Shown piece after piece: positions 35,400 to 45,639 of a stretch of 64,000 nt of DNA. A model generated the notes under the pieces. The model worked only from the letters and a program-made list of their open reading frames with translations. It was not told where the DNA came from and did not search any database. Both the position numbers and the translations under genes were made by a program. This DNA is from Bartonella sp. A05. Its GTDB lineage: Bacteria > Pseudomonadota > Alphaproteobacteria > Rhizobiales > Rhizobiaceae. The stretch covers positions 124,001 to 188,000 of the forward strand of contig NZ_JANHOJ010000004.1 of NCBI RefSeq assembly GCF_026930145.1. The letters run 5' to 3'. Position 1 is the first letter of the stretch; each line of letters opens with the position of its first letter.

Positions 35400-36911
35400 T
35401 TAGCCTACGCTACCTTCAAGGCTGATACCGATAAGCTTTTGCGCTTCAACAGCAAATTCCATTGGAAGTTTTTGAATAACTTCTTTTACAAAGCCATTAA
35501 CGATTAATGCAATAGCCTCTTCCTCAGGAATTCCCCGCTGCATAACATAAAAAAGCTGATCGTCGGAGATTTTTGATGTTGTTGCCTCATGTTCAAATTG
35601 AACTGTCGCATTTTTTGCTTCAATATAAGGTATTGTATGAGCACCACAGTTATTGCCAATTAACAAACTGTCGCATTGAGTAAAATTACGTGCATTCTGC
35701 GCTTTTCGGTGAGCAGTGAGCTGTCCGCGATAAGTGTTATTTGAAAAACCAGCAGAAATACCTTTAGAAATGATACGGCTTGATGTATTTTTTCCTAAAT
35801 GGATCATTTTTGTACCGGAATCAATCTGTTGATGACCATTCGCGACAGCGATAGAATAAAACTCCCCACGTGAATTATCACCACGTAGTAAGCAAGATGG
35901 ATATTTCCAAGTAATTGCAGAACCAGTCTCAATCTGAGTCCATGAGATTTTAGAATTATCACCTCTACAATCTCCACGCTTAGTTACAAAATTATAAATC
36001 CCCCCCTGTCCTTCTTTATCGCCGGGATACCAATTTTGTACGGTGGAATATTTAATTTCTGCATTCTTTAGCGCAATAAGTTCAACAACAGCAGCATGAA
36101 GTTGGTTTTCATCACGTTGAGGCGCAGTACACCCCTCAAGATAAGAAACATAGGAATCTTCATCCGCAATAATCAGTGTTCGCTCAAATTGGCCTGTATT
36201 GCGCTCATTAATCCTAAAATAGGTTGAAAGCTCCATGGGACAGCGAACACCTTTAGGAATATAAACAAATGAACCATCTGTGAAAACAGCTGCATTTAAA
36301 GCAGCATAATAATTATCACCGACCGGAACAACTGCACCTAAATATTCCTTAATAAGATTAGCATGTTCAACAATAGCCTCTGAAATAGAACAAAAAATGA
36401 CACCCGCACGCGCTAACTCTTCTTTAAACGTCGTCACAACAGAAACGGAATCAAAAACTGCATCAACAGCAACTCGCCCTGATGCATACATATTATCACT
36501 GGAAGGTGAAAAATCAGCCTGTTTTTGCACTCCAGCCAAAATTTCCTGCTCCTTGAGAGGAATGCCAAGTTTTTCATAAGTGGCTAATAATTCAGGATCA
36601 ACTTCATCCAAAGATTTTGGCCCCGTATGATTTTTAGGTGCTGCGTAATAATAAAGCTCCTGAAAATTAATCTTTGGATATTTTATACGTGCCCAATTAG
36701 GTTCTTCCATTTCAGACCAACGATGAAAAGCTTGCAAACGCCATGCTAACATCCATTCAGGCTCGCATTTTTTAGCGGAAATGAAACGAATAATATCTTT
36801 ATTCAAACCTTTTGGCGCTTTATCTGTTTCAATATTAGTTTCAAAACCGTATTTATATTGGTCAACATCTATTTCACGTACCTGACGTATTGTTTCCTGT
36901 ATTGCCGGCAT
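35400..36911 (-). CDS. sufB: Fe-S cluster assembly protein SufB
   Basis: This 503-residue protein is the main scaffold subunit on which clusters form. Features include [32 protein letters not shown], and the C-terminal core [20 protein letters not shown] with the cluster-binding cysteine, then [15 protein letters not shown]. Length is normal for the family. It follows a cysteine desulfurase gene after a 185-bp spacer and leads sufCDST. An IscR or RirA gene is not adjacent, and I did not identify an iron-responsive operator upstream. Confidence 0.96.
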   Translation of the reverse strand: MPAIQETIRQVREIDVDQYKYGFETNIETDKAPKGLNKDIIRFISAKKCEPEWMLAWRLQAFHRWSEMEEPNWARIKYPKINFQELYYYAAPKNHTGPKSLDEVDPELLATYEKLGIPLKEQEILAGVQKQADFSPSSDNMYASGRVAVDAVFDSVSVVTTFKEELARAGVIFCSISEAIVEHANLIKEYLGAVVPVGDNYYAALNAAVFTDGSFVYIPKGVRCPMELSTYFRINERNTGQFERTLIIADEDSYVSYLEGCTAPQRDENQLHAAVVELIALKNAEIKYSTVQNWYPGDKEGQGGIYNFVTKRGDCRGDNSKISWTQIETGSAITWKYPSCLLRGDNSRGEFYSIAVANGHQQIDSGTKMIHLGKNTSSRIISKGISAGFSNNTYRGQLTAHRKAQNARNFTQCDSLLIGNNCGAHTIPYIEAKNATVQFEHEATTSKISDDQLFYVMQRGIPEEEAIALIVNGFVKEVIQKLPMEFAVEAQKLIGISLEGSVG

Positions 36912-37096
36912 AAGCTTTCTCCCTTCTTCCCGGAGTCAAGAACCGGTGATCAAGATCTTGTTTCTTTACAAGACTAAAGCAAGCAATTTACTCTCTTTAA
37001 ATTATATGCAAAACAAAAGAACTTCAACCAAGCTCATTTATGATAAAAGGCTCCTTTTGTATATAAAAATGATACACAAAAATAGTTCTAAGTTTT

Positions 37097-38254
37097 CTAA
37101 TGACGAATTCTATTTTTTTTATTAGCTAAAATTTGAGAAAAAACCAATAAAAAATCATCAATATCTTTAGCAGTCGTACAGCGCCCCGTTGAAACACGAA
37201 TTGCACCATTTGGCAAATGATACCCCATTGCTTCCAAAACCCTACTTTGTTTTACTTTCCCTGAAGAACAAGCAGAACCTGCTGATACAGAAAATCCTGC
37301 TAAATCAAAATAAATTTGCATTGTTTCAGCTTTTATATCTTGTACAGAAAAATAAGTTGTATTGGGTAAACGCGGGGCATATTGGCCAAAAATCTTAACA
37401 TCATTGCTTATTTGCTGTAGCCCTTCCTCTAATCTATTACGTAAAAATATCAATCGTTTTATCTCGTTCTGATTGAAGCAGTCAGTCATCGCTGCTCCAA
37501 AAGAAGCAATAAGCGGCAAAGCTTCTGTTCCACCACGCAACCCCTTTTCTTGTCCACCCGCGACAATAAGAGGATTAGGCATAAGAAGTCCACCACATGA
37601 AACAAAAGCACCAATTCCTTTAGGTCCACCAATTTTATGGGCTGATAGTATAAAAAAGTCACCCCCAATTTGATTAATGTCAATAAGATTTTTATCTACA
37701 TATTGGACCAAATCAACAATTAAAATACCTCCAGCATCCCGAACAATGTCAGCTATCTCTCTTATCCTTTGAATAACACCAGTTTCACCATTTGCAGCTT
37801 GAATAGCAATAAGAGGCAAACCTTTTGTGTTATCATGTGCAGCTAATAAACATTTGAGCTTATCTTGCTGGATTAAACCATCCTGATCAACAGCAACTAT
37901 ACTCACCAATGCTTTAGAAAAACGCCCTCCTTTTGCAATAGATAAATGCTCACTGGCTCCAATATAAAGGTGGGAGAATCGAACTTCAGAGCGCCCCATA
38001 TGATAAAGAGGCGTTAGTAAAGTCATCGCCGCTTCGCTCGCACCGGATGTAAATACAATATGGCCCGGATCTGCATTAAGCCTCTCAGCAATTTGCCGAC
38101 GTGCCTTTTGCAATAACGCTTTAGCAGCGCGCCCTTCTGCATGAACCGAGGATGGATTACCAAATATCTCCAAAGACTCCAATAATGCAGCCCGCGCAGC
38201 CTCTGTAAGTGGTGCTGTTGCATTGTAATCAAAATATCGGCGCTCCGCAGCCAT
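37097..38254 (-). CDS. Cysteine desulfurase (IscS/NifS-like)
   Basis: This 385-residue PLP enzyme is a group I cysteine desulfurase. The PLP lysine is Lys207 in SAHKIGGPKG, and the persulfide cysteine is Cys329 in SAGSACSSGKV. The N-terminal YFDYNATAPLT and GNPSSVHAEGR are family signatures. It is upstream of sufB in the same direction, a usual place for it in Hyphomicrobiales, so the locus has two desulfurases of different groups. I start at ATG 38254; the frame extends to a TTG at 38266. Confidence 0.93.
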   Translation of the reverse strand: MAAERRYFDYNATAPLTEAARAALLESLEIFGNPSSVHAEGRAAKALLQKARRQIAERLNADPGHIVFTSGASEAAMTLLTPLYHMGRSEVRFSHLYIGASEHLSIAKGGRFSKALVSIVAVDQDGLIQQDKLKCLLAAHDNTKGLPLIAIQAANGETGVIQRIREIADIVRDAGGILIVDLVQYVDKNLIDINQIGGDFFILSAHKIGGPKGIGAFVSCGGLLMPNPLIVAGGQEKGLRGGTEALPLIASFGAAMTDCFNQNEIKRLIFLRNRLEEGLQQISNDVKIFGQYAPRLPNTTYFSVQDIKAETMQIYFDLAGFSVSAGSACSSGKVKQSRVLEAMGYHLPNGAIRVSTGRCTTAKDIDDFLLVFSQILANKKNRIRH

Positions 38255-38433
38255 TTCAAATACCAATCATTAGTTCCTATAAGATTTTAAAAAAATAGCG
38301 CAATTTTCTTGAAAAACGTAGCAAAAACAGAATATCTAACGATTAATAAAGTAAAATTACTGCACAAAGCAAATTTTATGATAGAATTTGATCAAGATCA
38401 AAAAGAATTTGTAGCATTTAAGGAGCATTTTTA

Positions 38434-39120
38434 ATGCCAGAAATCATTTTTAACGGTCCCGCAGGTCGTCTTGAAGGGCGTTATCAACCTTCACAACAAA
38501 AAAATGCACCGATCGCAATTATTCTGCACCCCCATCCCCAATTTGGCGGAACAATGAATAATAAAATTGTCTATGATCTATTCTACATGTTTCAACAACG
38601 TGGCTTTACCACATTGCGGTTTAATTTTCGTGGTATTGGTCGAAGCCAAGGTGAATTTGATTATGGAACGGGAGAACTTTCAGATGCCGCTGCTGCACTT
38701 GATTGGGTGCAAACACAACATCCTGATTCTAAAAATTGCTGGGTAGCTGGATATTCATTTGGCGCTTGGATTGGTATGCAACTTCTAATGCGCAGACCGG
38801 AAATTGAGAGCTTTATATCCGTGGCTCCTCAACCGAATATTTATGACTTTTCATTTCTTGCTCCTTGCCCCTCTTCTGGCCTTATAATTCATGGTGACAT
38901 TGATAAAGTTGCCCCCCCAAAAGATGTTCAAGGACTGGTAGACAAATTAAAAACTCAAAAAGGTATTGTCATTACACAAGAAATACTAGAAGGAGCTAAC
39001 CACTTTTTTAGTGGATGTAGTGAAGAGCTGATTGAAAGATGTGCAAAATATCTGGACAATCATATTGCAGGCGAATTCCCGACTCTTCCACATAAAATAC
39101 CAACACTCACAAAGCGCTAA
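38434..39120 (+). CDS. Alpha/beta hydrolase (COG2945-like)
   Basis: This 228-residue protein is a small alpha/beta hydrolase of the COG2945 type. ILHPHPQFGGTMNN (near residue 30) is the signature of this group. The nucleophile is Ser108 in GYSFGAW, the acid probably Asp155 or Asp157 (HGDIDKV), and the base His190 (GANHFF). The substrate is unknown; esters or acyl compounds are likely. AAGGAG lies just upstream of the ATG. It is divergent from the desulfurase gene. Confidence 0.9.
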   Translation: MPEIIFNGPAGRLEGRYQPSQQKNAPIAIILHPHPQFGGTMNNKIVYDLFYMFQQRGFTTLRFNFRGIGRSQGEFDYGTGELSDAAAALDWVQTQHPDSKNCWVAGYSFGAWIGMQLLMRRPEIESFISVAPQPNIYDFSFLAPCPSSGLIIHGDIDKVAPPKDVQGLVDKLKTQKGIVITQEILEGANHFFSGCSEELIERCAKYLDNHIAGEFPTLPHKIPTLTKR

Positions 39121-39595
39121 AAATTTGCAAAAATAAACAAAGATCATGTTTATAACAAAGTGATGATGCAATATGTTTTTGTCGGAAAAAATCAATAAAT
39201 ACCTGATTTCTGAAGAATCATAATTGATGATCTTCAAGAATTATAATTGATGGATGCAAGCGATTCTTATTTGCGTGATAGCTTACTAATCCCTGCTCTA
39301 TCCATAACATAGCAACTGTTCTTAACGCTTCACATTAAGTAGTGATCGATAATCCTTATTTGATAAGAATCATAATATGTCCTCCTACATCAATGCTAAC
39401 GTCATCTGTTGCAAATAAAACAGTATCACAATCAGTTTAGGAGATATCATCTTATTAAACTAACCACTATTATTATCGCCAACATTTTTCGTTCCCAACA
39501 TTTTTCGTTCCTTGTGAGCTACACATTATTTATGATAGAAACAGCGCAATGATGATCAACGATATAAACAAATACAACATCAGGAAATAAAATTC
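39121..39595. other. Spacer before tyrS with short duplications
   Basis: This 475-bp spacer holds a perfect 2x16-bp tandem duplication (39479-39510) and an imperfect 23-bp tandem pair starting near 39213 (aagaatcataattgatg and aagaattataattgatg). On the minus strand around 39370-39450 about 25 codons read like protein (ATDDVSIDVGGHIMIL), perhaps a gene remnant, but this is too short to call. No intact gene is present. Confidence 0.5.
39479..39510. repeat. Perfect two-copy 16-bp tandem duplication
   Basis: The unit ccaacatttttcgttc is repeated exactly (39479-39494 and 39495-39510) in the spacer upstream of tyrS. Confidence 0.9.
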
Positions 39596-40849
39596 ATGCC
39601 TGCCTTTAAATCTGAGTTTTTACATATCATGAACGAACGTGGTTTTATCCATCAACTTTCAGATGATAAAGGCTTAGATCATCTGTTTTCAAAAGAAGTT
39701 ATAACCGCTTATATTGGATTTGATCCTACAGCTTCTAGTCTTCATGCTGGAAGCCTCCTTCAAATTATGATGCTCCATTGGCTGCAAAAAACTGGTCATC
39801 GGCCTATTGCCTTAATGGGTGGTGGAACAGGTATGATCGGTGATCCTTCCTTCAAAGATGAAGCTCGACGCCTTCTCACACAAGATGATATCGCTGCAAA
39901 TATCGCTGGCATTAAAAATGTATTTTCTAGCTATTTAACCTTTGGTGATGGCAAAACTGATGCGCATATTGTCAATAACGCTGAGTGGTTATGCAATTTA
40001 AACTATCTAGAATTTTTACGCGATGTAGGAAAACACTTTTCAGTCAATCGTATGTTATCATTTGATTCTGTTAAAATGAGGCTTGAACGTGAGCATTCTT
40101 TATCGTTCCTTGAATTCAATTATATGATTCTACAAGCCTATGATTTTGTTGAGCTCAATAAACGCTATGGAGTACGTGTGCAAATGGGAGGTTCTGACCA
40201 ATGGGGCAATATTATCAACGGAATCGAACTAGGACATCGTTTAGGTACATCACAGTTATATGCTCTAACCTCGCCGTTGCTGACAACATCTTCCGGTGCA
40301 AAAATGGGTAAATCACTGAATGGTGCAATCTGGCTTAACGCAGATATGCTTTCACCTTATCAGTTCTGGCAATATTGGCGCAATACCGAAGATGCTGATG
40401 TCACGCGATTTTTAAAGCTTTATACCACATTGCCAATGGATGAGATTGCTAAACTTTCTGCATTACAGGCTAATGAAATTAACGAAGCAAAGAAAATTTT
40501 GGCAACAGAAATTACAACAATGTTGCATGGACAGAATCTCGCACACGCAGCAGCAGAAACTGCACGAAAAACCTTTGAAGAAAAAACACTTGGAGACAAT
40601 CTTCCGACGATTGAAATCAATGCTACAGAATTAAAAAAAGGCATCGGATTGCTAACCCTTTTAGTGCAAGCAGGCCTCGCTAAATCTAACGGTGAAGCAC
40701 GTCGACATGTTCAAGGAGGCGGTGTTCGTATCAACGATCGAACTATTGAGGATGAAACACGCTTTATTATGGAAGAAGATGTTAACAATATAGGAATGAT
40801 TAAGCTATCCTTTGGTAAGAAAAAACATGTTCTGATTAAACCGCTATAA
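39596..40849 (+). CDS. tyrS: Tyrosyl-tRNA synthetase
   Basis: This 417-residue class I synthetase charges tRNA-Tyr. The HIGH-equivalent is HAGS at residues 50-53, and the KMSKS-equivalent is KMGKS at 236-240. The tyrosine-binding segment [11 protein letters not shown] is intact. A C-terminal S4-like RNA-binding domain is visible ([21 protein letters not shown]). It is a single gene with its own spacer. Confidence 0.97.
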   Translation: MPAFKSEFLHIMNERGFIHQLSDDKGLDHLFSKEVITAYIGFDPTASSLHAGSLLQIMMLHWLQKTGHRPIALMGGGTGMIGDPSFKDEARRLLTQDDIAANIAGIKNVFSSYLTFGDGKTDAHIVNNAEWLCNLNYLEFLRDVGKHFSVNRMLSFDSVKMRLEREHSLSFLEFNYMILQAYDFVELNKRYGVRVQMGGSDQWGNIINGIELGHRLGTSQLYALTSPLLTTSSGAKMGKSLNGAIWLNADMLSPYQFWQYWRNTEDADVTRFLKLYTTLPMDEIAKLSALQANEINEAKKILATEITTMLHGQNLAHAAAETARKTFEEKTLGDNLPTIEINATELKKGIGLLTLLVQAGLAKSNGEARRHVQGGGVRINDRTIEDETRFIMEEDVNNIGMIKLSFGKKKHVLIKPL

Positions 40850-41053
40850 TAAAACTATAATTTTTTTAATTTTAGCTTGTAATGCTTTACGTTTACTCAA
40901 TACAAAAACCTGTATTTTTCACGTTGATCTCACTCCATTAATTCACAACTCATGATACTTATGGATTGTATACAACAGAGAAAAAATCTCTAAAATAATT
41001 GATCACACAAAATTGAATAATTATTTTTGCTATTATCCCGAAGTTCAATATTT

Positions 41054-41548
41054 ATGCAAAAAAAGAAAGACAATACAATGACAAAACTCACAAAAGGTGA
41101 TATCGCTCCTGATTTCAATTTGCCACGTGATGGTGGAGGTCAATTATGCCTTTCTAATCTTCGAGGGAAACCAATTGTCCTATATTTTTATCCGAAAGAT
41201 GATACTAGTGGCTGCACAAGTGAAGCAATTGACTTTACACGATTGAAAACAAAATTTGATGAAATCGGAGTCATCATTATAGGTCTATCTCCAGATAATG
41301 TTAATAAACATAATAAATTTAAAGCAAAGCATGAACTTGATATTATCCTTGTTTCAGATGAAGAAAAAACAACACTTGAAGCTTACGGCGTATGGGTAGA
41401 AAAAAGTATGTATGGGCGTAAATATATGGGAGTCGAACGGAGCACCTTTTTGATTGATTCAACCGGAAAAATAGTAGAGGAATGGCGCAAAGTTAGCGTA
41501 TCTGGACATGCAGAAAATGTTTTAGCAGCTGCGCGCGCTATTGTGTAA
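41054..41548 (+). CDS. bcp: Bcp/PrxQ-type peroxiredoxin
   Basis: This thiol peroxidase of about 156-164 residues reduces hydroperoxides. The thioredoxin-like fold is clear, with APDFNLPRDGGG, VLYFYPKDDTSGCTSEA carrying the peroxidatic cysteine, and STFLIDSTGKI. The usual resolving cysteine five residues later is replaced by isoleucine, and the Pro of TPGC is Ser. Another cysteine lies in GGQLCLSNL. It may therefore act as a 1-Cys enzyme or with a partner thiol. ATG 41078 (MTKLTKGD) is an equally likely start. Confidence 0.92.
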   Translation: MQKKKDNTMTKLTKGDIAPDFNLPRDGGGQLCLSNLRGKPIVLYFYPKDDTSGCTSEAIDFTRLKTKFDEIGVIIIGLSPDNVNKHNKFKAKHELDIILVSDEEKTTLEAYGVWVEKSMYGRKYMGVERSTFLIDSTGKIVEEWRKVSVSGHAENVLAAARAIV

Positions 41549-41705
41549 TAGCGCTCATAAGCTCATTTGTTCAACGTACTTTTAATAGCTAACTAATACT
41601 ACTGCTCTCAACCGCCTTTGTCTTATTGATTGATAAACATCTAATCATAACAGCTTAAAACCGATAAATAGAATAATAATGCCGTTATGATTTAGGTCGA
41701 TATCG

Positions 41706-42834
41706 TTAATCAATATCCTCAATCTTTTGGTCTTTTCCGTAAACCCGTTTAGCAAGAGCAGCTTCTATGAACGCATCTAAATTACCATTCAATACGGATT
41801 GTGGATCAGTACTTTCAACACCCGTACGCAAATCTTTGACAAGCTGATAAGGCTGAAGAACATAAGATCTAATTTGATGCCCCCATCCAATTTCTGTTTT
41901 AGAGGATTCCGTGGCATTGGTCTCTTCTTCCCGCTTTTTAAGCTCTTCCTCATAAAGGCGTGCACGCAGCATAGACCAAGCAGTTGCTTTATTTTTGTGT
42001 TGAGAACGCTCCGTTTGACATTGAACAACAATGCCCGTCTTTATATGGGTAATACGCACTGCAGAATCCGTCGTATTGACATGTTGTCCTCCAGCTCCCG
42101 AGGCACGATACGTATCAATACGAACATCAGACTCTGAAACATCCACTTCAATATTATCATCGACAACCGGATAAACCCAAATACTTGCGAAAGAAGTATG
42201 ACGCCTTGCATTTGAATCATATGGTGAAATGCGCACCAAGCGATGAACTCCTGATTCTGTCTTCAGCATACCATAAGCGTTATGCCCTTTTACGAGAATA
42301 GTAGCTGATTTTATACCCGCTTCTTCTCCATCATGAATTTCTAAAACGTCAATCTTCATTTTATGCTGTTCAGCCCAGCGTGTATACATACGCAAAAGCA
42401 TAGAAGCCCAATCTTGGCTTTCCGTACCACCTGCCCCAGCATGAATTTCTAAATAAGTATCGTTTGAATCTGCTTCTCCTGAAAGAAGTAGATCAATTTG
42501 TCGTTTATCTATTTCACCTTTAAGTTGACGTATTGTATTTTCCGCATCCGTGATAACTTCTACATCACTTTCTTCTTCAGCCATCGCAATTAATTCAATG
42601 CACTCTTGAAGTGTTTGCGTAAATAATAAAATACCATTTATTGAATCTTCGAGATTTTGGCGCTCACGCATCATATCTTGAGCTTGTTGTGCATTATCCC
42701 AAAGTGATGGATCTTCTGCTTTTTGATTAAGATATTCAAGACGTTTCAGTGACTGATCCCAGTCAAAGATGCCCCCTTAGCAACTCAATTGCCTGCTGAA
42801 TTTCATAAACTAATATCTCTATTTCTGCTCGCAT
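41706..42834 (-). CDS. prfB: Peptide chain release factor 2, with programmed +1 frameshift
   Basis: RF2 ends translation at UGA and UAA. The gene is in two frames: ATG at 42834 runs 23 codons to an in-frame TGA, and the rest (352 codons) lies in the +1 frame to 41706, giving 375 residues, normal length. The junction is the classic slippery site CTT-TGA-C preceded by the SD-like AGGGGG, so RF2 controls its own synthesis. The GGQ motif is in SGAGGQHVNTTDSA. The stop-codon recognition tripeptide reads SPY (RISPYDSNARR) instead of SPF, which I believe is common in this order. Confidence 0.96.
42762..42777 (-). promoter_or_regulatory. Programmed +1 frameshift site of prfB
   Basis: On the minus strand AGGGGG (about 42772-42777) is followed by CAT, then CTT (42766-42768), the stop TGA (42763-42765) and C. 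This matches the known prfB autoregulatory site almost base for base. When RF2 is scarce, ribosomes slip at CTT and continue as Leu-Asp-Trp. Confidence 0.95.
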
Positions 42835-43013
42835 AATTCAATACCTTAAATCTTTATCTTTTAACTTTTTTCCATTACAACTCCCTCAGCATTCTATATC
42901 TGACAGAAGTGATAGCAAATGTTAAATTGTATAAATCTATGAACCATAGCTTAAGAATAAAAATAGACGAATTATTTACATCCGCCTATCCTATCAACAG
43001 AATTCCCTTTCAA

Positions 43014-45479
43014 TTAATATAACCCACCAGTGCCACTTTCAAGAGCTTTGTTTACCTGTGGAGAAGTAGTAACTATGGGAACACCTTCTTGAAAATAATT
43101 TGTTCCACCAATGACCTGATATATATCAGCAGGACCAGTTCCTGGCTTAAATGCTTCTATAATAACGTCACGATCTCCCTCTTCAGCACGCATACCTGTT
43201 TTGCGATTAATGGGCATTAAAATCATACCATCTGGTACCTTGAACGGCACATTTGGCTTATCTTTCAGGGCATCGCGCATAAATTCAGCAAAAACAGGCG
43301 CTGCTAATGAACTTCCTGTTCCTCTGGAACCTAATGAAATTGGTTTATCGTAACCAATATAAACACCCACTACAAGATCAGGTGTAAAACCCATAAACCA
43401 CACATCTCTGGAATCATTTGTTGTACCTGTTTTTGCAGCGATATGACGATTAAGATAGCGTAAACGTGCAGCTGTACCTCGCTGAACAACCCCCTCCATC
43501 ATTGATGTAATCTGATAAGCCGTCATAGGATCAAGAACTTGATCTCGTTCATCAATCAATATTGGTTCACTTTGATTATCCCATGATTGAGTATTACAAT
43601 TTTCACATATGCGGTTATCATGACGGTAAATAGTTCTTCCATAACGATCTTGAATTCGGTCTATAAGTGAAGGTTTAATAGAACGCCCTCCATTTGCAAT
43701 AACGGAATAAGCTGTTACCATTCGTAAAACTGTTGTTTCACCGGCTCCCAAAGCCATAGGAAGATAAGTCTGCAATTTATCTGTAATACCAAAACGTTCG
43801 GCATATTCAGCAACAAGTGGCATCCCCATATCATTGGCGAGCCGTACAGTCATAAGATTACGAGAATATTCAATGCCATAACGCAATGTCGAAGGCCCCG
43901 CAAATGTCCCGCCATAATTTCTAGGTTGCCAAATTTTACCATTATCTTGGCGGATTTCAACGGGACCATCTAAAACAACCGATGCCGGTGTATATCCATT
44001 ATCGAGTGCTGCTGCATAAACAAATGGCTTAAAAGCAGAACCGGGCTGGCGACGAGCTTGTGTAGCACGGTTAAATTCAGATGCAGAGAAAGAAAAACCG
44101 CCCACCATTGCAAGAACACGTCCTGTGTGAGGCTCCATAGCAATAATTGCACCTTCAACCTTTGGTATTTGTCGCAAGCGATAAACATTGCCTAACTTCG
44201 ATACTTTTTCAACAAAAATCACATCTCCAACATGAAGAACTTCAGATAAATCTCGAACATTTCCCCCATGCCCCTCATCATCAGCAATAGTCAATGCCCA
44301 TTTTGATTCAGATACAGATAATATAGCAATTTCCCGTTTTTTCGATAATAAACCTGAAGCCTCACGCTGTGGTTGCAATCCAATTTTCACGTTATTGCCA
44401 TCCGTAGAAAGAACAACCGCTAATTGCCATTCAGGTACATCACTTAACCCAGCAATATCTGCAAGTTCTACACCCCAATCATCCTCGCAAGAGATACGCT
44501 TATAAGCTCCACGCCACCCTTCAGAATAATCCAATTTAATTAAAGCATTTTGCAAAGAACGTCGCGCAATCAGCTGTAATTGCGGATCAAGTGTCGTACG
44601 GACTGAAAGCCCTCCTTCATAGAGTGTTTTAGCACCATAACGACGCGATAAATCACGGCGGATCTCTTCGGTAAAATAATCAGCCGCAAAAACATAACTA
44701 TCATTACCACGTATTGTTACGCCTAAAGGTTTTTCTTTAGCTTGTTTAGCCTGTTTCGATGTTATATACCCGTTTACAACCATACGATCTATAACCCAAT
44801 TACGCCGATCAATAGCGCGTTGTGTATTTTTGAAGGGATCATAATTGGCAGGACCTTTAGGAAGAGCAGCCAGATAAGCAATTTCTTCTAAAGTAAGTTC
44901 ATCGACGGATTTATTAAAATAAACCAATGAAGCAGCAGCAATACCGTAAGTACTACGACCGAGATAAATTTCGTTGAGATAAAGCTCGAGAATATGGTCT
45001 TTTGAATAAGTTTTCTCAATACGCATCGCAAGGATAGCTTCTTTTAACTTACGTTCAAACGTTGTATCAGAGCTTAAAAGGAAATTTTTAGCAACTTGCT
45101 GCGTAATGGTTGACGCTCCTTCTGGACGACGTCCAGAACCGATATTACGGATATTATTAACCAAAGCTCTAGAAAGCCCTTCAGGATCTAAACCAAAATG
45201 GTTATAAAAATTCTTATCCTCAGCTGAAACAAAGGCTGCCTTCAAAAGATCTGGTACTGACTGAATTGGCAAATAAAGACGACGTTTTGTAGCAAACTCT
45301 GCCATAAGGCTACCATCAGAAGCGTGAATACGTGTCATCACAGGCGGTTCATACAAAGAAAGCACTTCATAATCAGGAAGCTCTTTGGCCTGAATATTCG
45401 TTATTGCCGCCAACATCACTACACCACAAAACCCAATAATAATAGGAAAACTAAAAAGATATCTAGAAAAATTCATCAT
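43014..45479 (-). CDS. mrcA: Penicillin-binding protein 1A (bifunctional)
   Basis: This 821-residue inner-membrane enzyme polymerises glycan strands and cross-links peptides. An N-terminal membrane anchor is at about residues 10-28. The GT51 domain has catalytic Glu87 (AEDKNFYNHFGLD) and RRPEGASTITQQVAKN at 118-131. The transpeptidase domain has Ser481 (GSAFKPF), SRN at 539-541 and KTGTT at 683-687. An OB-like insert lies between the domains. It is downstream of the amidase gene in the same direction, both acting on peptidoglycan. Confidence 0.97.
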   Translation of the reverse strand: MMNFSRYLFSFPIIIGFCGVVMLAAITNIQAKELPDYEVLSLYEPPVMTRIHASDGSLMAEFATKRRLYLPIQSVPDLLKAAFVSAEDKNFYNHFGLDPEGLSRALVNNIRNIGSGRRPEGASTITQQVAKNFLLSSDTTFERKLKEAILAMRIEKTYSKDHILELYLNEIYLGRSTYGIAAASLVYFNKSVDELTLEEIAYLAALPKGPANYDPFKNTQRAIDRRNWVIDRMVVNGYITSKQAKQAKEKPLGVTIRGNDSYVFAADYFTEEIRRDLSRRYGAKTLYEGGLSVRTTLDPQLQLIARRSLQNALIKLDYSEGWRGAYKRISCEDDWGVELADIAGLSDVPEWQLAVVLSTDGNNVKIGLQPQREASGLLSKKREIAILSVSESKWALTIADDEGHGGNVRDLSEVLHVGDVIFVEKVSKLGNVYRLRQIPKVEGAIIAMEPHTGRVLAMVGGFSFSASEFNRATQARRQPGSAFKPFVYAAALDNGYTPASVVLDGPVEIRQDNGKIWQPRNYGGTFAGPSTLRYGIEYSRNLMTVRLANDMGMPLVAEYAERFGITDKLQTYLPMALGAGETTVLRMVTAYSVIANGGRSIKPSLIDRIQDRYGRTIYRHDNRICENCNTQSWDNQSEPILIDERDQVLDPMTAYQITSMMEGVVQRGTAARLRYLNRHIAAKTGTTNDSRDVWFMGFTPDLVVGVYIGYDKPISLGSRGTGSSLAAPVFAEFMRDALKDKPNVPFKVPDGMILMPINRKTGMRAEEGDRDVIIEAFKPGTGPADIYQVIGGTNYFQEGVPIVTTSPQVNKALESGTGGLY

Positions 45480-45639
45480 TAAAATGGGTATCTCTTTCTT
45501 CAGAATTGGTTTAAGGAAACATATTTATCTCACCACCAATGGATATAATTTCACTGAATTGAGACAAATGCAAAGCTATTTTCTACTATTTTATTACTTT
45601 ATACTAAAATTAGTGTTGATACCCTATTTTCTTACATAT

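Noticed and set aside
41706-42674. prfB as a 322-residue protein starting at 42674
   Set aside because: It misses the N-terminal part of RF2; the upstream sequence contains the complete programmed frameshift site and the missing residues.
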